Shown in pieces: positions 28,559-36,887 of a stretch of 64,000 nt of DNA. Where the stretch lies: positions 2,061,001 through 2,125,000 of the forward strand of contig CP136010.1 of the NCBI GenBank assembly GCA_030263805.2. Direction: 5' to 3'. The stretch is from Pseudomonas sp. FeN3W. GTDB taxonomy: Bacteria > Pseudomonadota > Gammaproteobacteria > Pseudomonadales > Pseudomonadaceae. Position numbers and translations under genes: made by a program. Below the pieces are notes generated by a model. It did no database searches, was not told the DNA's origin, and worked only from the letters and a program-made list of their open reading frames with translations. How positions within the stretch are numbered: position 1 is the first letter of the stretch; every line of letters begins with the position of its first letter.

Positions 28559-28700
28559 GTATGACGGCGAGAATTAGGAAGTGCACCACTGCAAGCTCTG
28601 CTTCTTCAGAACTCTTTCAGGCTTGCTGGGAGAACTGATGCACACCATGTTAAATGGGGAGACGGAAGATCTGAGCAATTATGCACTCATAGCGCGATGA

Positions 28701-29364
28701 CTATTTCAACGACATTGGTTGATGACGCTGAAGCCAAACGCCCGCCCAAAACTGCAATCGCTGCTCAATCGCCATTTCGGCCAGGCAGCGCCTGGCGGCT
28801 AATGATTTGACAACAAAATTGCGGGGGCATACTTGAAGCAGCGAAGCGTTCCTTCAAGTATGCCCCCGCGCCCCATACTTGAAACCTTCAAGTATGGGGC
28901 AGTTGAGCATTTTGGGCGTTTGCAGGTAAGCGAAACGAATGTGGAGCGAGACCGAGCAATAAGACCAAAATGATCAACTGCCTTCGCGAAGCGGCTGCCA
29001 TTGTTGTCAAAAAAGGCAGCTTTCTTCATTTGCCGCAGGTAAATGGCTAGCTCCAATTTCGATGCTATGCATGGCTACCTCTGCTAAAGCAGAAGAAGCC
29101 TGCTCACGTCCGCTTCCTCTACGGGATGCGCGACGTTTCTATGCAACGGCCGCCGCTTGGTCACCTCCCATTTTGCTAACCCACCACTTCATATGTCAGG
29201 AAGTACGCACCTCTCTGGCTGACAAACACTCCGCAGCCCATCCCTGTACCAGCCTTCTCGATGACTGAATTACTCACGAAATCGGTCGGTCCTTAGTTTT
29301 CTCCCTCCGTGCCCAAGCGGTAGACTGAGACACACAAAGCAGTTTCGTTCTCCGAAGGTTACCC
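28701..29364. other. Gene-free stretch containing several palindromes
   Basis: No reading frame here has a ribosome site or recognisable product. GCCAGGC-AGC-GCCTGGC occurs at 28782-28798. The two long perfect hairpins are listed separately. 29062-29360 shows only weak short frames and probably contains the promoter of the MvaT-like gene. Confidence 0.6.
28821..28900. repeat. Two adjacent long perfect inverted repeats sharing the core CATACTTGAA
   Basis: Hairpin 1: GCGGGGGCATACTTGAAG (28821-28838) pairs perfectly with CTTCAAGTATGCCCCCGC (28852-28869), 18 bp with a 13-nt loop. Hairpin 2 follows directly: GCCCCATACTTGAA (28870-28883) pairs with TTCAAGTATGGGGC (28887-28900), 14 bp with a 3-nt spacer. 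Neither has a T tract, so terminators are unlikely. The core occurs four times in alternating orientation. Confidence 0.85.
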
Positions 29365-29730
29365 ATGTCCAAACTCGCCGAATTCAAAGCTCTAGAAGCC
29401 CAGCTCGCAGCCCAGCTCAAGCAGCTTGATGCTCTTAAGAATGACGACAAACTCAAGCGCGAAATCGAGTTCGAGGAAAAACTCCGCAATTTGATGGGGC
29501 AATATGACGTAGGCCTGCGCGAAATTATTTCAATATTGGATCCGCAGCCCAGCCGCACCAGCATCAGCGCCACCCCGACGTCTCAAGCGCCTCGTCGGCA
29601 GCGCCAAGTTAAGGTTTACAAAAACCCAGAAACTGGAGAGGTGGTAGAGACGAAGGGTGGCAATCATAAGATTTTGAAAGCTTGGAAAGAAAAGCACGGC
29701 GCCGAAAAGGTAGAGGGTTGGCTTCAGTAA
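29365..29730 (+). CDS. MvaT-family (H-NS-like) nucleoid protein on the island
   Basis: 121-aa protein of the Pseudomonas MvaT/MvaU family, xenogeneic silencers of AT-rich DNA. The N-terminal coiled coil is MSKLAEFKALEAQLAAQLKQLDALKND; the C-terminal DNA-binding part is RQVKVYKNPETGEVVETKGGNHKILKAWKEKHG, ending VEGWLQ. It lies alone between the hairpin region and a terminator. It is probably an extra, island-borne paralogue, since the core mvaT lies elsewhere in Pseudomonas genomes. Confidence 0.88.
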   Translation: MSKLAEFKALEAQLAAQLKQLDALKNDDKLKREIEFEEKLRNLMGQYDVGLREIISILDPQPSRTSISATPTSQAPRRQRQVKVYKNPETGEVVETKGGNHKILKAWKEKHGAEKVEGWLQ

Positions 29731-29749
29731 GCTATCCGACCAACACAAG

Positions 29750-29773
29750 AGCCAGGCACTGCCTGGCTTTTTC
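29750..29773 (+). terminator. Terminator after the MvaT-like gene
   Basis: GCCAGGC-ACT-GCCTGGC stem (29751-29767) followed by TTTTTCTTT. Confidence 0.85.
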
Positions 29774-29855
29774 TTTACGCTTTCAGCGGTCAACGGATGC
29801 AAGCGATCGCACTACAACCAGTACCTGGAATTCATCGGTCCTCGCATGCACTCGC

Positions 29856-31136
29856 CTAGTTGCACCGCACCACCCACAACTGATCCAGCCTGGTCGTGAA
29901 ACTTTGGCTCATCATCTCCCGTCGCATGCCCCAGTCCGGCGCGGTGGTTACGCGGCCGGGCCGGAGGGTATTGCGGCCCCACTTGGCGTTGATTGCATCG
30001 AGCACGCCCATAACGCGCTCCGACGCGGCGGGCTGGGTTTGGGCGAATAGATCGTCGGTGTACTCGCCGCGCTGGCAGAGGTCCATCAGCAGGACCTCTG
30101 CCTTGCTGAACGAAAAGCCATCGCGATAGATGTGTTCCAACCCAGCGATCGCCGCCCGGATGATGTAGCGGGTGTCGTTGGTGGGATACGGCAGCTCACA
30201 CACGACGCCTTTCGCGAACTTGGGCTCGTCGGGATTAAACATGCCGGTACGGATGCTGATTCGGACGCGCTTGCACATGGACTGCTGTGCCCTCAGCTTC
30301 TCGCTGGCCCGAGCGGCATATGCCGCCACTGCGTCCTTGATTGGCTCAAGCTCGCGCAGGCGCTTGCCGAACATCCGCGAGCAGCAGATCTCCTGTTTGG
30401 GTGACGCGACCTCCTCCAGATCGAGGCACGGCGTCCCGCGCAGTTCGCGTGCGGTTTTCTCGATGACCACGCTGAATTTTTTGCGCAGGGTCCAGGCATC
30501 CGCGCTAGCTAGATCCCAAGCAGTACGTATGCCCAACCTGTTCAGGTGCTCGGTCATCCGGCGACCGACACCCCATACATCGCCGACGTCAGTCACGCGC
30601 AGCACCTTGTCGCGCCGCACCGGGTCGAGAAGGTCCACTACCCCACCCGTCTGCTTCTGCCAGCGCTTCGCTGAATGGTTCGCCAACTTGGCGAGCGTCT
30701 TGGTCCCCCCAATGCCCACCCCGACCGGGATACCTGTGCTGCGCAGTACCTCAGCGCGGATCCGCCTGCCGAGCACTTCGACGTCTGGCACACCGGTAAG
30801 GTCGGCAAACGACTCGTCGATTGAGTACACCTCAACCGCAGGCACCAGGCTCTCGATGACCGTCATGACGCGCTCGCTCATGTCGCCGTACAGCGCGTAA
30901 TTGCTGGAAAACACCACAACGCCCCAACGCTCCAGGTCGCGCCGGATCTGAAAATACGGCACGCCCATTTTGATACCGAGCTGCTTTGCCTCGGCCGAGC
31001 GCGCGATCACGCAGCCGTCATTGTTCGAAAGCACGACGATAGGCGTACGGCGCAAGTCTGGTCGAAAGACACGCTCGCAGCTGGCGTAGAACGAGTTGCA
31101 ATCAATGAGGGCGATGGCCCGCTCAGTACTTGCCAT
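29856..31136 (-). CDS. umuC: UmuC, Y-family DNA polymerase V catalytic subunit
   Basis: 426-aa translesion polymerase. It begins MASTERAIALIDCNSFYASCERVF (catalytic Asp plus FYASCE), has VVLSNNDGCVIARS, the catalytic VYSIDESFADLTG, and HhH-type DVGDVWGVGRRMTEHL. The C-terminal little-finger region ends RREMMSQSFTTRLDQLW. It overlaps umuD by 14 nt and is under the same LexA box. The gene lies on the accessory island. Confidence 0.94.
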   Translation of the reverse strand: MASTERAIALIDCNSFYASCERVFRPDLRRTPIVVLSNNDGCVIARSAEAKQLGIKMGVPYFQIRRDLERWGVVVFSSNYALYGDMSERVMTVIESLVPAVEVYSIDESFADLTGVPDVEVLGRRIRAEVLRSTGIPVGVGIGGTKTLAKLANHSAKRWQKQTGGVVDLLDPVRRDKVLRVTDVGDVWGVGRRMTEHLNRLGIRTAWDLASADAWTLRKKFSVVIEKTARELRGTPCLDLEEVASPKQEICCSRMFGKRLRELEPIKDAVAAYAARASEKLRAQQSMCKRVRISIRTGMFNPDEPKFAKGVVCELPYPTNDTRYIIRAAIAGLEHIYRDGFSFSKAEVLLMDLCQRGEYTDDLFAQTQPAASERVMGVLDAINAKWGRNTLRPGRVTTAPDWGMRREMMSQSFTTRLDQLWVVRCN

Positions 31137-31554
31137 GGATTCGGATGCTGTATGACACCACGCCCCATACGTAGAGTTCTTCGCTTTCGAGGAGGTACCG
31201 CGGCGGGAACTTCGGATTAGCCGAGCGCAGAATGACCTGGCTGCCGGCTCGGTCGAAAATCTTGACCAGAGGCTCGTTATTCAGCGCTGCGATGATCACC
31301 TCCCCTTTTTCTGCCTCCCGTCCCCGGTCGATGATCAGAATGTCTCGGTCGAAAATGCCGACCTGGATCATGCTCTCCCCGTCTGCGCGCGCCAGGTAGG
31401 TATGCGGAGCTCGGATGTTCATCAGCTCGTCGAGCGAGATGCTCCCCTCCATGTGGTCCTGCGCTGGGCTCGGGAATCCGGCGGGCACGCAGAAACTGAA
31501 AAACGGCAGTGCAATTGTGGCGGGAGCAGCAGGTCCCAACATATGGACGGGCAT
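31123..31554 (-). CDS. umuD: UmuD, self-cleaving SOS mutagenesis protein
   Basis: 143-aa LexA-like protein; RecA-stimulated self-cleavage yields UmuD', a Pol V subunit. The probable cleavage bond is Ala25-Gly26 in CVPAGFPSPAQDH. The catalytic Ser61 lies in ADGESM and the Lys98 in LNNEPLVKIF. The start is 17 bp from a LexA box. Confidence 0.94.
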   Translation of the reverse strand: MPVHMLGPAAPATIALPFFSFCVPAGFPSPAQDHMEGSISLDELMNIRAPHTYLARADGESMIQVGIFDRDILIIDRGREAEKGEVIIAALNNEPLVKIFDRAGSQVILRSANPKFPPRYLLESEELYVWGVVSYSIRIHGKY

Positions 31555-31570
31555 GGCACAGACCTCATAA

Positions 31571-31586
31571 CTGTATGCATATACAG
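31571..31586. promoter_or_regulatory. LexA (SOS) box shared by umuDC and the SRAP gene
   Basis: CTGTATGCATATACAG, a complete CTGT-N8-ACAG palindrome, sits in the 82-bp divergent gap: 17 bp from the umuD start and 50 bp from the start of the SRAP gene. One LexA dimer could control both directions. Confidence 0.9.
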
Positions 31587-31636
31587 TATTCTGAAGCTAG
31601 AGTCCGGTCAATTGAACCAGATGTGCGGGGGCACCC

Positions 31637-32350
31637 ATGTGTGGACGTTTCGCTCAGTACCGAATCGCCTATGAGTACCTGGACAAGATCGCGATGCAGC
31701 TGCCCTTGCCATTGCGTGGCAGCGTGAATCCTGAGCCAATCGGACGCTACAACGTGTGTCCGCAATCACTGGTTCAGCTCCTGCACCAGGACGATGATGG
31801 CCTGCGCATGGAGCCGGTCAAGTGGGGTTACGCCCCATTGTGGGCACAGGGGAAGCGACCACCAGCGATAAATGCCAGGGTGGAAACGGCCGCGACTAGC
31901 AAGTTCTTTCGCGATATCTGGCAAACCGGCCGCGCAATAGTGCCCGCTGATGGTTGGTACGAGTGGAAGATGGACGCGGCCAACCCGAAGATCAAGCAGC
32001 CCTACTACATCACGCTCCGTAGCGGCGAGCCGATGTTTTTCGCTGCGCTCGGGCGGTTTCAGCGAGGCGCCTCGCTGGAACCCCGAGACGGCGACGGCTT
32101 TGTTGTCATTACGTCATCTAGCGCTGCCGGCATGCTCGATATTCACGATCGGCGTCCTCTGGTTCTATCGCCAGAGTACGCTGCGCTCTGGATGCAGCAG
32201 GAGCTTTTGCCGCTCAAGGCTGAGGAGCTAGCACTGGCGCATGGTTTATGCGTCGAGGAATTCGAGTGGCATCCGGTGGGTAAGGACGTCGGGAACGTGC
32301 GGAATGATGGGCCGGAACTTATCAATAGGATCGCCCAGCCGCTGGTATAA
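31637..32350 (+). CDS. SRAP/HMCES (YedK-like) abasic-site DNA-protein crosslink protein
   Basis: 237-aa SOS-response-associated peptidase fold. Cys2 in MCGRFAQ is the residue that crosslinks abasic sites in single-stranded DNA. INARVETAATSKFF, the Glu of DGWYEWK and the His of DIHDRRPLVL are in place. Divergent from umuDC across the LexA box, so abasic-site shielding and translesion synthesis should be induced together. Confidence 0.9.
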   Translation: MCGRFAQYRIAYEYLDKIAMQLPLPLRGSVNPEPIGRYNVCPQSLVQLLHQDDDGLRMEPVKWGYAPLWAQGKRPPAINARVETAATSKFFRDIWQTGRAIVPADGWYEWKMDAANPKIKQPYYITLRSGEPMFFAALGRFQRGASLEPRDGDGFVVITSSSAAGMLDIHDRRPLVLSPEYAALWMQQELLPLKAEELALAHGLCVEEFEWHPVGKDVGNVRNDGPELINRIAQPLV

Positions 32351-32447
32351 AGGCATTTCGCTTCAATGACCGTTGGTGACAACCTAAATCAAGTGCGAGC
32401 TTTGCTTTCAGGCCCGCCACTGTATGGGCTCGCGCGACGGTGAGTCG

Positions 32448-33020
32448 TCAGTTTAGAAAAGTGAGCCAGGGAAATTCGCTAAAGCTCAAACGACGAGCTT
32501 GAACACACCTCTTAGGGGCTTCCATGCGCCGCTTCAGTTTGGCGCTGGTGAAATTGCGGTCACGGTTGTTCACTGCCTTGAATTTGCTGCCGTCGATGGC
32601 AACCAGGTTTTCGTCAAACAACCCCAACTGCTGGCAGAGCAAAACGAACTGGCGGCAGACGCCGCGAATGGCCTTGCTGTTGTCTTTTCGGAAGTTGGCG
32701 ATGGTCTTGAAATCGGGCATCAAACGCCCGGTTAGCCACATGAGTTCGACGTTGCGCTGGGCTTCTCGCTCCAGACGTCGGCTCGATTGAATTCGGTTTA
32801 GGTAACCGTAGATGTAGATCTTCAGCAGGATCGCCGGGTGGTAGGCAGGTCTGCCGGTTTCGGCTGGAATGACGCCATCAAAACCTAGATTGGCCAAATC
32901 GAGTTCATCGACGAAAACGTCAACCACCCGAACCGGATTGGTATCGCTGACGTAGTCGTCGAGGCTTTCGGGAAGTAAGGTGCTTTGACCTCGATGTTCA
33001 CCCTGGATAAACCGTTTCAT
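32448..33020 (-). pseudogene. Truncated IS1182-family transposase
   Basis: MKRFIQGEHRGQSTLLPESLDDYV, RPAYHPAILLKIYIYGYLNRIQSSRRLEREAQRNVELMWL, PDFKTIANFRKDN and FDENLVAIDGSKFKAVNNRDRNFT are standard N-terminal sequence. After KLKRRME (about residue 168) it runs into unrelated PKRCVQARR and stops at 190 aa, far short of the usual 450-500. Part of the catalytic DDE region is lost. Confidence 0.8.
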
Positions 33021-33096
33021 GGGCGTCCCTTGCGATGAGATTCTCGGAAATCATAGCAAGGGTTTACCGGGATGTTTTTACACACTCTGGGCCACT
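32448..33096 (-). mobile_element. IS1182-type element remnant, 3' part deleted
   Basis: One end is preserved near 33096 (minus strand GGCCCAGAGTGTGTAAAAAC), and the transposase start follows. The far half of the element is missing; similarity to the transposase stops near 32515, and no matching terminal repeat was found. Confidence 0.65.
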
Positions 33097-33421
33097 AGCC
33101 GCCGTTGGTCAAAGGCAGATCACCACCTAACAGCTGCAGGTCGCTTTATCGGATCGCTTAACGAGATTCGAGGCTTGGGCTTTCTGTCCGTTGCGAAGCG
33201 GCAGATCAGCAAGGCTGAGTGTCGTGGCGTTTAGGAAGCGATTGGGAAAGCTCCTGTATAAAGACCGATGGACGCCGCCACTGGCAAAACGCTAGCATTC
33301 CGTCAGGGTGGCCTGAGAACGTCAGCTATTGAAAGCCCACCCGTGTAATGATGCCGGGTTCCTTGCGCAGTCCCTGATCGCAAGCTCTTAGTGGTGTTAG
33401 TTAAAAATAAAGGGAAGTATT
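33097..33421. other. Gap without recognisable gene
   Basis: Between the IS remnant end and the next gene I see only short frames with no ribosome site. The ribosome site of the next gene (AAAGGGAAG) lies at its right edge. Confidence 0.5.
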
Positions 33422-33865
33422 ATGGCCTTAGGGATGCTTCAACGAATAATTTTAAAAAAGTTCATAAAGAATTTTATAAAGGCAGTGCCGTTTAATTTGC
33501 GAGAAAGAGAGCCTCTTGCGTTCTCAGCTACGCTATTAGTCGAGGCGATGGTTTCTCATTTTACTCAACATGTTCATGGTGACTATGAGAAATATTATGA
33601 AGTAAAAGAAAGCATTAAATTTGAAACTATAGTTTTATTTTCAGCACTAACGGGCGAATCTGTAGATAGTATCAAAGGCATGACGGATTCGGTTATGAAT
33701 GTGGTCTTTACAGAACTAGCTGGCGATCAATTCTCTTCCGAGTTTTACAGCGAAACGGTTGCGCTGCCTCACTACAGCAACGTCTTTATAACAAAAGAAA
33801 GATTAACTGCGCTATACGAGCTTTATAAAATCAAGAAATCTAAGGCCACCACAGATGTGACCTGA
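33422..33865 (+). CDS. AT-rich hypothetical protein
   Basis: 147-aa protein with ribosome site AAAGGGAAG before the ATG. Base composition is clearly lower in GC than the core genes, implying recent transfer. It is mostly helical (QRIILKKFIKNFIKAVPFNLREREPLAFSATLLVEAMVSHFTQHVH), with no membrane segment or known motif. Confidence 0.6.
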   Translation: MALGMLQRIILKKFIKNFIKAVPFNLREREPLAFSATLLVEAMVSHFTQHVHGDYEKYYEVKESIKFETIVLFSALTGESVDSIKGMTDSVMNVVFTELAGDQFSSEFYSETVALPHYSNVFITKERLTALYELYKIKKSKATTDVT

Positions 33866-34407
33866 TGTAGGTCCCTCGATATCGCTTCTATATCTTCATA
33901 AGAATGCTCGGGCATAGCGCCGATCGCTTTTTACATAAAACCCGTCGAACACCAATTTTTTAACCGTAGTATTTAGGGCTCTGCTGGGATCGTTGAGCAT
34001 GCATCCGCCGGGCAAGTTGTATGTCGTTGTTGGGTTTTTCTAACTCCGCTGGGTGGCTGCAGGGCAACGCCTCCCGCTTTTTCGGCCGATCTCGGACGGC
34101 CCCCACGGGTAGCTGAGGGTCAGAAGCGGCCTCTTACTAGAGACCTCCATTTGCCGGTTTCCCGCCCTGGCGAACGGTTGCTTTGGGTCGTCAGCTACCG
34201 ATGGCCGGGGCCGACCGGCATGATCGGCCAGAAGCTGCCCTCGGGAAAGTGGCTACTTCCTCGTCACGAGCAGCAGTAGTACGGTGAAAACAGGTCATGG
34301 ACACGTTGCTACCGACTTCGTAATCTCTGCGCAGGCCATGTCGCTTTTTCTTCTCGCCTCATATCGCGTCTCCACGGCGCCCCGCATGCTGTTGAAGGAG
34401 TTTTTCC
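33866..34407. other. Gene-free stretch with a dispersed intergenic repeat
   Basis: 34082-34133 (GGCCGATCTC ... AGAAGCGGCC) resembles 36958-37007 (GGCCGATCTC ... GAAAGCGGCC). I see no gene with a credible start. Confidence 0.5.
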
Positions 34408-34491
34408 ATGGACAAGGAACGTTATCAGGCACAAGTGGTGGAAAACACTACCCACTTGTGCCTCCAGCTTATAGTAATATTTTTGGACTAA
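34408..34491 (+). pseudogene. Truncated 5' end of a small gene at a recombination junction
   Basis: GAAGGAG precedes ATG 34408, which encodes MDKERYQAQVVENTTHLCLQ before running into AT-rich sequence and a stop (27 aa). The start region looks genuine and the C-terminus looks replaced near 34465. An 11-bp inverted repeat GGCACAAGTGG / CCACTTGTGCC (34428-34438, 34452-34462) lies inside it. Confidence 0.45.
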
Positions 34492-34494
34492 AGC

Positions 34495-34911
34495 ATGATA
34501 AAAGAAGTATTCAAGAGTGCGCTAAATAACTTCCAAGTACTATTAATTGCATGGGTGATTATAATAATTGCCAATCAATTGTTTATTTTTGGCGCATGCT
34601 TTGCTCCCTACTGCTTAATGGCCGCGCTACCGCACACCTTTGTTATTGCTCTTTTGGTTAATTACTTTTTTCTAGCCAATGAATCGAGCCCATCAGAAAA
34701 ATCAATTATTAAAGATAAATACAAGGATTATAAATTTACCAAGCCGAAAATAGAAGTTCAGGATGGTGATTTTGAGGAAGTTCAAACACCGTACTGCCCT
34801 AAATGTGGTTCATTAATGGTGCTCCGAATAGCTAAAAGCGGCCCATATTCGGGTAAAGAATTTTGGGGCTGCTCAAAATATCCAAATTGTAAAGGGCTGC
34901 TAAATATATAA
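34495..34911 (+). CDS. Membrane protein with a topoisomerase-type C4 zinc finger
   Basis: 138 aa. Two N-terminal membrane segments (VLLIAWVIIIIANQLFIFG and TFVIALLVNYFFLA) are followed by a Lys-rich linker and a C-terminal finger CPKCGSLMVLR ... FWGCSKYPNCKG, the zf-C4_Topoisom pattern that in topoisomerase I binds single-stranded DNA. It is AT-rich, and an attC-like site starts 15 nt after its stop, so it looks like an integron gene cassette. Role unknown; membrane-anchored nucleic-acid binding is an inference. Confidence 0.75.
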   Translation: MIKEVFKSALNNFQVLLIAWVIIIIANQLFIFGACFAPYCLMAALPHTFVIALLVNYFFLANESSPSEKSIIKDKYKDYKFTKPKIEVQDGDFEEVQTPYCPKCGSLMVLRIAKSGPYSGKEFWGCSKYPNCKGLLNI

Positions 34912-34925
34912 CTTTTTCTCAGGAA

Positions 34926-34987
34926 ATATAACAAGTCATTCAAGCTGACGCAGCTCGCTCGACGCTGTTAAGTCCACATCTAGACGG
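34926..34987 (+). other. Degenerate attC-like integron recombination site
   Basis: From memory it aligns with a standard short attC: TAACAAGTCATTCAAGC matches the 5' half of attC sites very well, and a GACGC...GACGCTG centre and TCTAGACGG end correspond to the imperfect arm and GTTAGACGG. R'' reads ATATAAC (consensus RYYYAAC, one mismatch). It sits directly after the zinc-finger gene and 22 nt before the helicase gene. Confidence 0.6.
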
Positions 34988-35009
34988 CAAGATCAGGATT
35001 CGCGGGAAC

Positions 35010-36872
35010 ATGGAACGTTTCGTATCACCACCGATTGAGCAATTAGAGAGACTTCGCCAGCCTCTGACCCCAGGCGAACGACTTGTTTTCAATCTCTTTC
35101 ATGAAAAACTGGCACCAGAGTGGGAGATTTATATCCAGCCGCATCTAAATGGCTTGAGGCCGGACTTCGTTCTTCTTAACCCTAGGGTTGGGATTGCCGT
35201 ATTCGAGGTTAAGGACTGGAGCCTGGATGCAATGCGGTACTGGACTGAGAAGAGAGACGGGAAGGCTCCCAAACTATGTGCAAACGATGGGAATAAATCG
35301 TTCTCAATTCAAAGCCAGAACCCCGTTGAGAAAATATTTAGGTATAAGCAGGAAATATACAATCTATACTGCCCAAGGTTGGATGGGCATGCAGGCTTTG
35401 CCATAATCACGGCAGGCGTTATATTTCCGTTTGCGAAGCAAGAGCAGATTAATAGCTTACTGAAGCCCTGCCTAGCTTATAGAGGAATGCTGGAATGGCC
35501 CCAATACAATCCGATCTCTGGTTCTGAAGCAATTGCGGGAAGCAGCATTAACATGGTTTTTCCAGAAAGCCGCCGATCTTCGTCACGATTTATGACGGAG
35601 GATCAGGCTAACGACATGAGAAACTGGCTTGTTGAACCAGATTACGCTGCCACGCAACGAAAGCCTATCGACCTGGATGCTGCACAAAGAAGCTACGTGA
35701 CTTCACGTACTCAGTCTGGCTACAGGCGAATCAAAGGTCCCGCAGGTTCTGGCAAGTCTCTAATTCTTGCGGCCCGAGCAGCGCAATTGCTTAGCGAAGG
35801 CAAAAAAGTCCTTGTTGTAACCTTCAACATAACTTTGCTGCACTATCTTATGGATGTTGCGGTGAGGTGGCCAAGCTCTCATGGACGGACAAGGCAAGGA
35901 ATAACGTGGCTTAACTTTCACGCTTGGTGTAAGCGGGTCTGCGAAGAATCTGACCGTGAGGGTGAGTATCGCGATCTTTGGAAAGGAAGCGAAGGACAGG
36001 AACATCACATCCTAAGCACACAACTTCCTGCACTCGTCGCAAGTTGTATGGACGCAGACAATGAAGAAATTATACAAAGATACGATGCTGTACTTGTCGA
36101 TGAAGGTCAGGATTTCCTTCCAGCTTGGTGGAGTGTGTTACGAAAGGTATGTCAGAGGAATGGAGAGATGCTGCTCGTCGCTGACGCTACACAGGATATT
36201 TATGGGACTGCCCGATCTTGGACCGACGAGGCTATGACTGGCGCTGGCTTTCCTGGTGGTAGATGGGCAGAGCTTCAGACTTGTTACAGACTTCCGCCAA
36301 GAGCCATGGAGGCTGCGCGCAATTTTGCTAGTCGCTACTTGCCCAGTGATACCGTCGATTTGCCCAACGGGCCTCAGGGAGAGCTTGATCTATATCCCTG
36401 CCACTTGCGATGGGTACAAATACGCTCTGAATCATCCGTGCAAATCTGTGCGGAGGAAATCTTAAGAATGGCGCCCAGGGCTAGGGATGATATTCTAGCA
36501 ATTACAGATATTACTTTTCTGACGGGCAGTCAGGCGATGGGCGCAGATGTAGTAAATGCTCTTGATTCAAAAGGAGTAAACGCAGTCCACACATACAGCT
36601 CTGACAAAAAAGACTCTCGTCGGAAGAAGATGGGGTTTTATATGGGCGATGCGAGAGTCAAGGCAACAACACTTCATAGCTTTAAAGGTTGGGAGTCTCG
36701 TGCAATTGTTCTTTTTGTGGGGAAGAAAATTGACAGTCAAGCCTGTGCATTGATTTATACGGGGCTCACACGACTAAAGCGTCATGAAAAAGGTAGTTAT
36801 TTAACGGTTGTTTCGTGCGCAGGCGCTCTTGCTGAGTTCGGAAAGTCATGGCCAGACTATGAGGAAAAGTAG
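35010..36872 (+). CDS. NERD nuclease-domain / UvrD-like SF1 helicase fusion, candidate anti-phage gene
   Basis: 620 aa. The N-terminal NERD domain (about 20-130) has the nuclease-like pattern LRPDFVLLNPRVGIAVFEVKDW (Asp ... Glu-x-Lys). The SF1 helicase core follows: Walker A IKGPAGSGKS (about 244-252), VLVDEGQDF (motif II, about 358), LLVADATQDIYG (III), LQTCYRLP (IV), TLHSFKGWESRAIVLF (V) and IYTGLTRLKRH (VI). Every helicase motif looks intact. Flanked by attC-like sites, it forms a cassette. NERD-helicases are linked to DNA processing and predicted phage defence; this one is unproven. Confidence 0.85.
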   Translation: MERFVSPPIEQLERLRQPLTPGERLVFNLFHEKLAPEWEIYIQPHLNGLRPDFVLLNPRVGIAVFEVKDWSLDAMRYWTEKRDGKAPKLCANDGNKSFSIQSQNPVEKIFRYKQEIYNLYCPRLDGHAGFAIITAGVIFPFAKQEQINSLLKPCLAYRGMLEWPQYNPISGSEAIAGSSINMVFPESRRSSSRFMTEDQANDMRNWLVEPDYAATQRKPIDLDAAQRSYVTSRTQSGYRRIKGPAGSGKSLILAARAAQLLSEGKKVLVVTFNITLLHYLMDVAVRWPSSHGRTRQGITWLNFHAWCKRVCEESDREGEYRDLWKGSEGQEHHILSTQLPALVASCMDADNEEIIQRYDAVLVDEGQDFLPAWWSVLRKVCQRNGEMLLVADATQDIYGTARSWTDEAMTGAGFPGGRWAELQTCYRLPPRAMEAARNFASRYLPSDTVDLPNGPQGELDLYPCHLRWVQIRSESSVQICAEEILRMAPRARDDILAITDITFLTGSQAMGADVVNALDSKGVNAVHTYSSDKKDSRRKKMGFYMGDARVKATTLHSFKGWESRAIVLFVGKKIDSQACALIYTGLTRLKRHEKGSYLTVVSCAGALAEFGKSWPDYEEK

Positions 36873-36887
36873 TGTGTGCTAATTGCG

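Larger units (their letters stand above)
27207..28700 (+). pseudogene. Small CxxC protein gene split by an insertion sequence
   Basis: The first half (27207-27344) reads MNDEASEHVKPTKVALCDVC, then GSIPIDGYGTQFGVLGATRG. The second half resumes exactly in frame after the IS at 28563: DGEN, a TAG stop (28575-28577), then EVHHCKLCFFRTLSGLLGELM to TGA 28698-28700. Joined across the target duplication it gives one zinc-ribbon-like protein (CDVC...CKLC) of about 90 residues, a small family I associate with Pseudomonas islands. The TAG is a second lesion, probably from Tyr. Confidence 0.8.

Noticed and set aside
28799..29056. 85-codon minus-strand frame across the twin hairpins
   Set aside because: No ribosome site, and part of its sequence is simply the inverted repeats.
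29062..29268. 68-codon frame starting MLCMATSAKAEEACS
   Set aside because: No ribosome site and no domain; indistinguishable from chance.
33256..33271. Possible LexA box starting CTGTATAAAG
   Set aside because: The right half lacks ACAG, so the palindrome is not complete.
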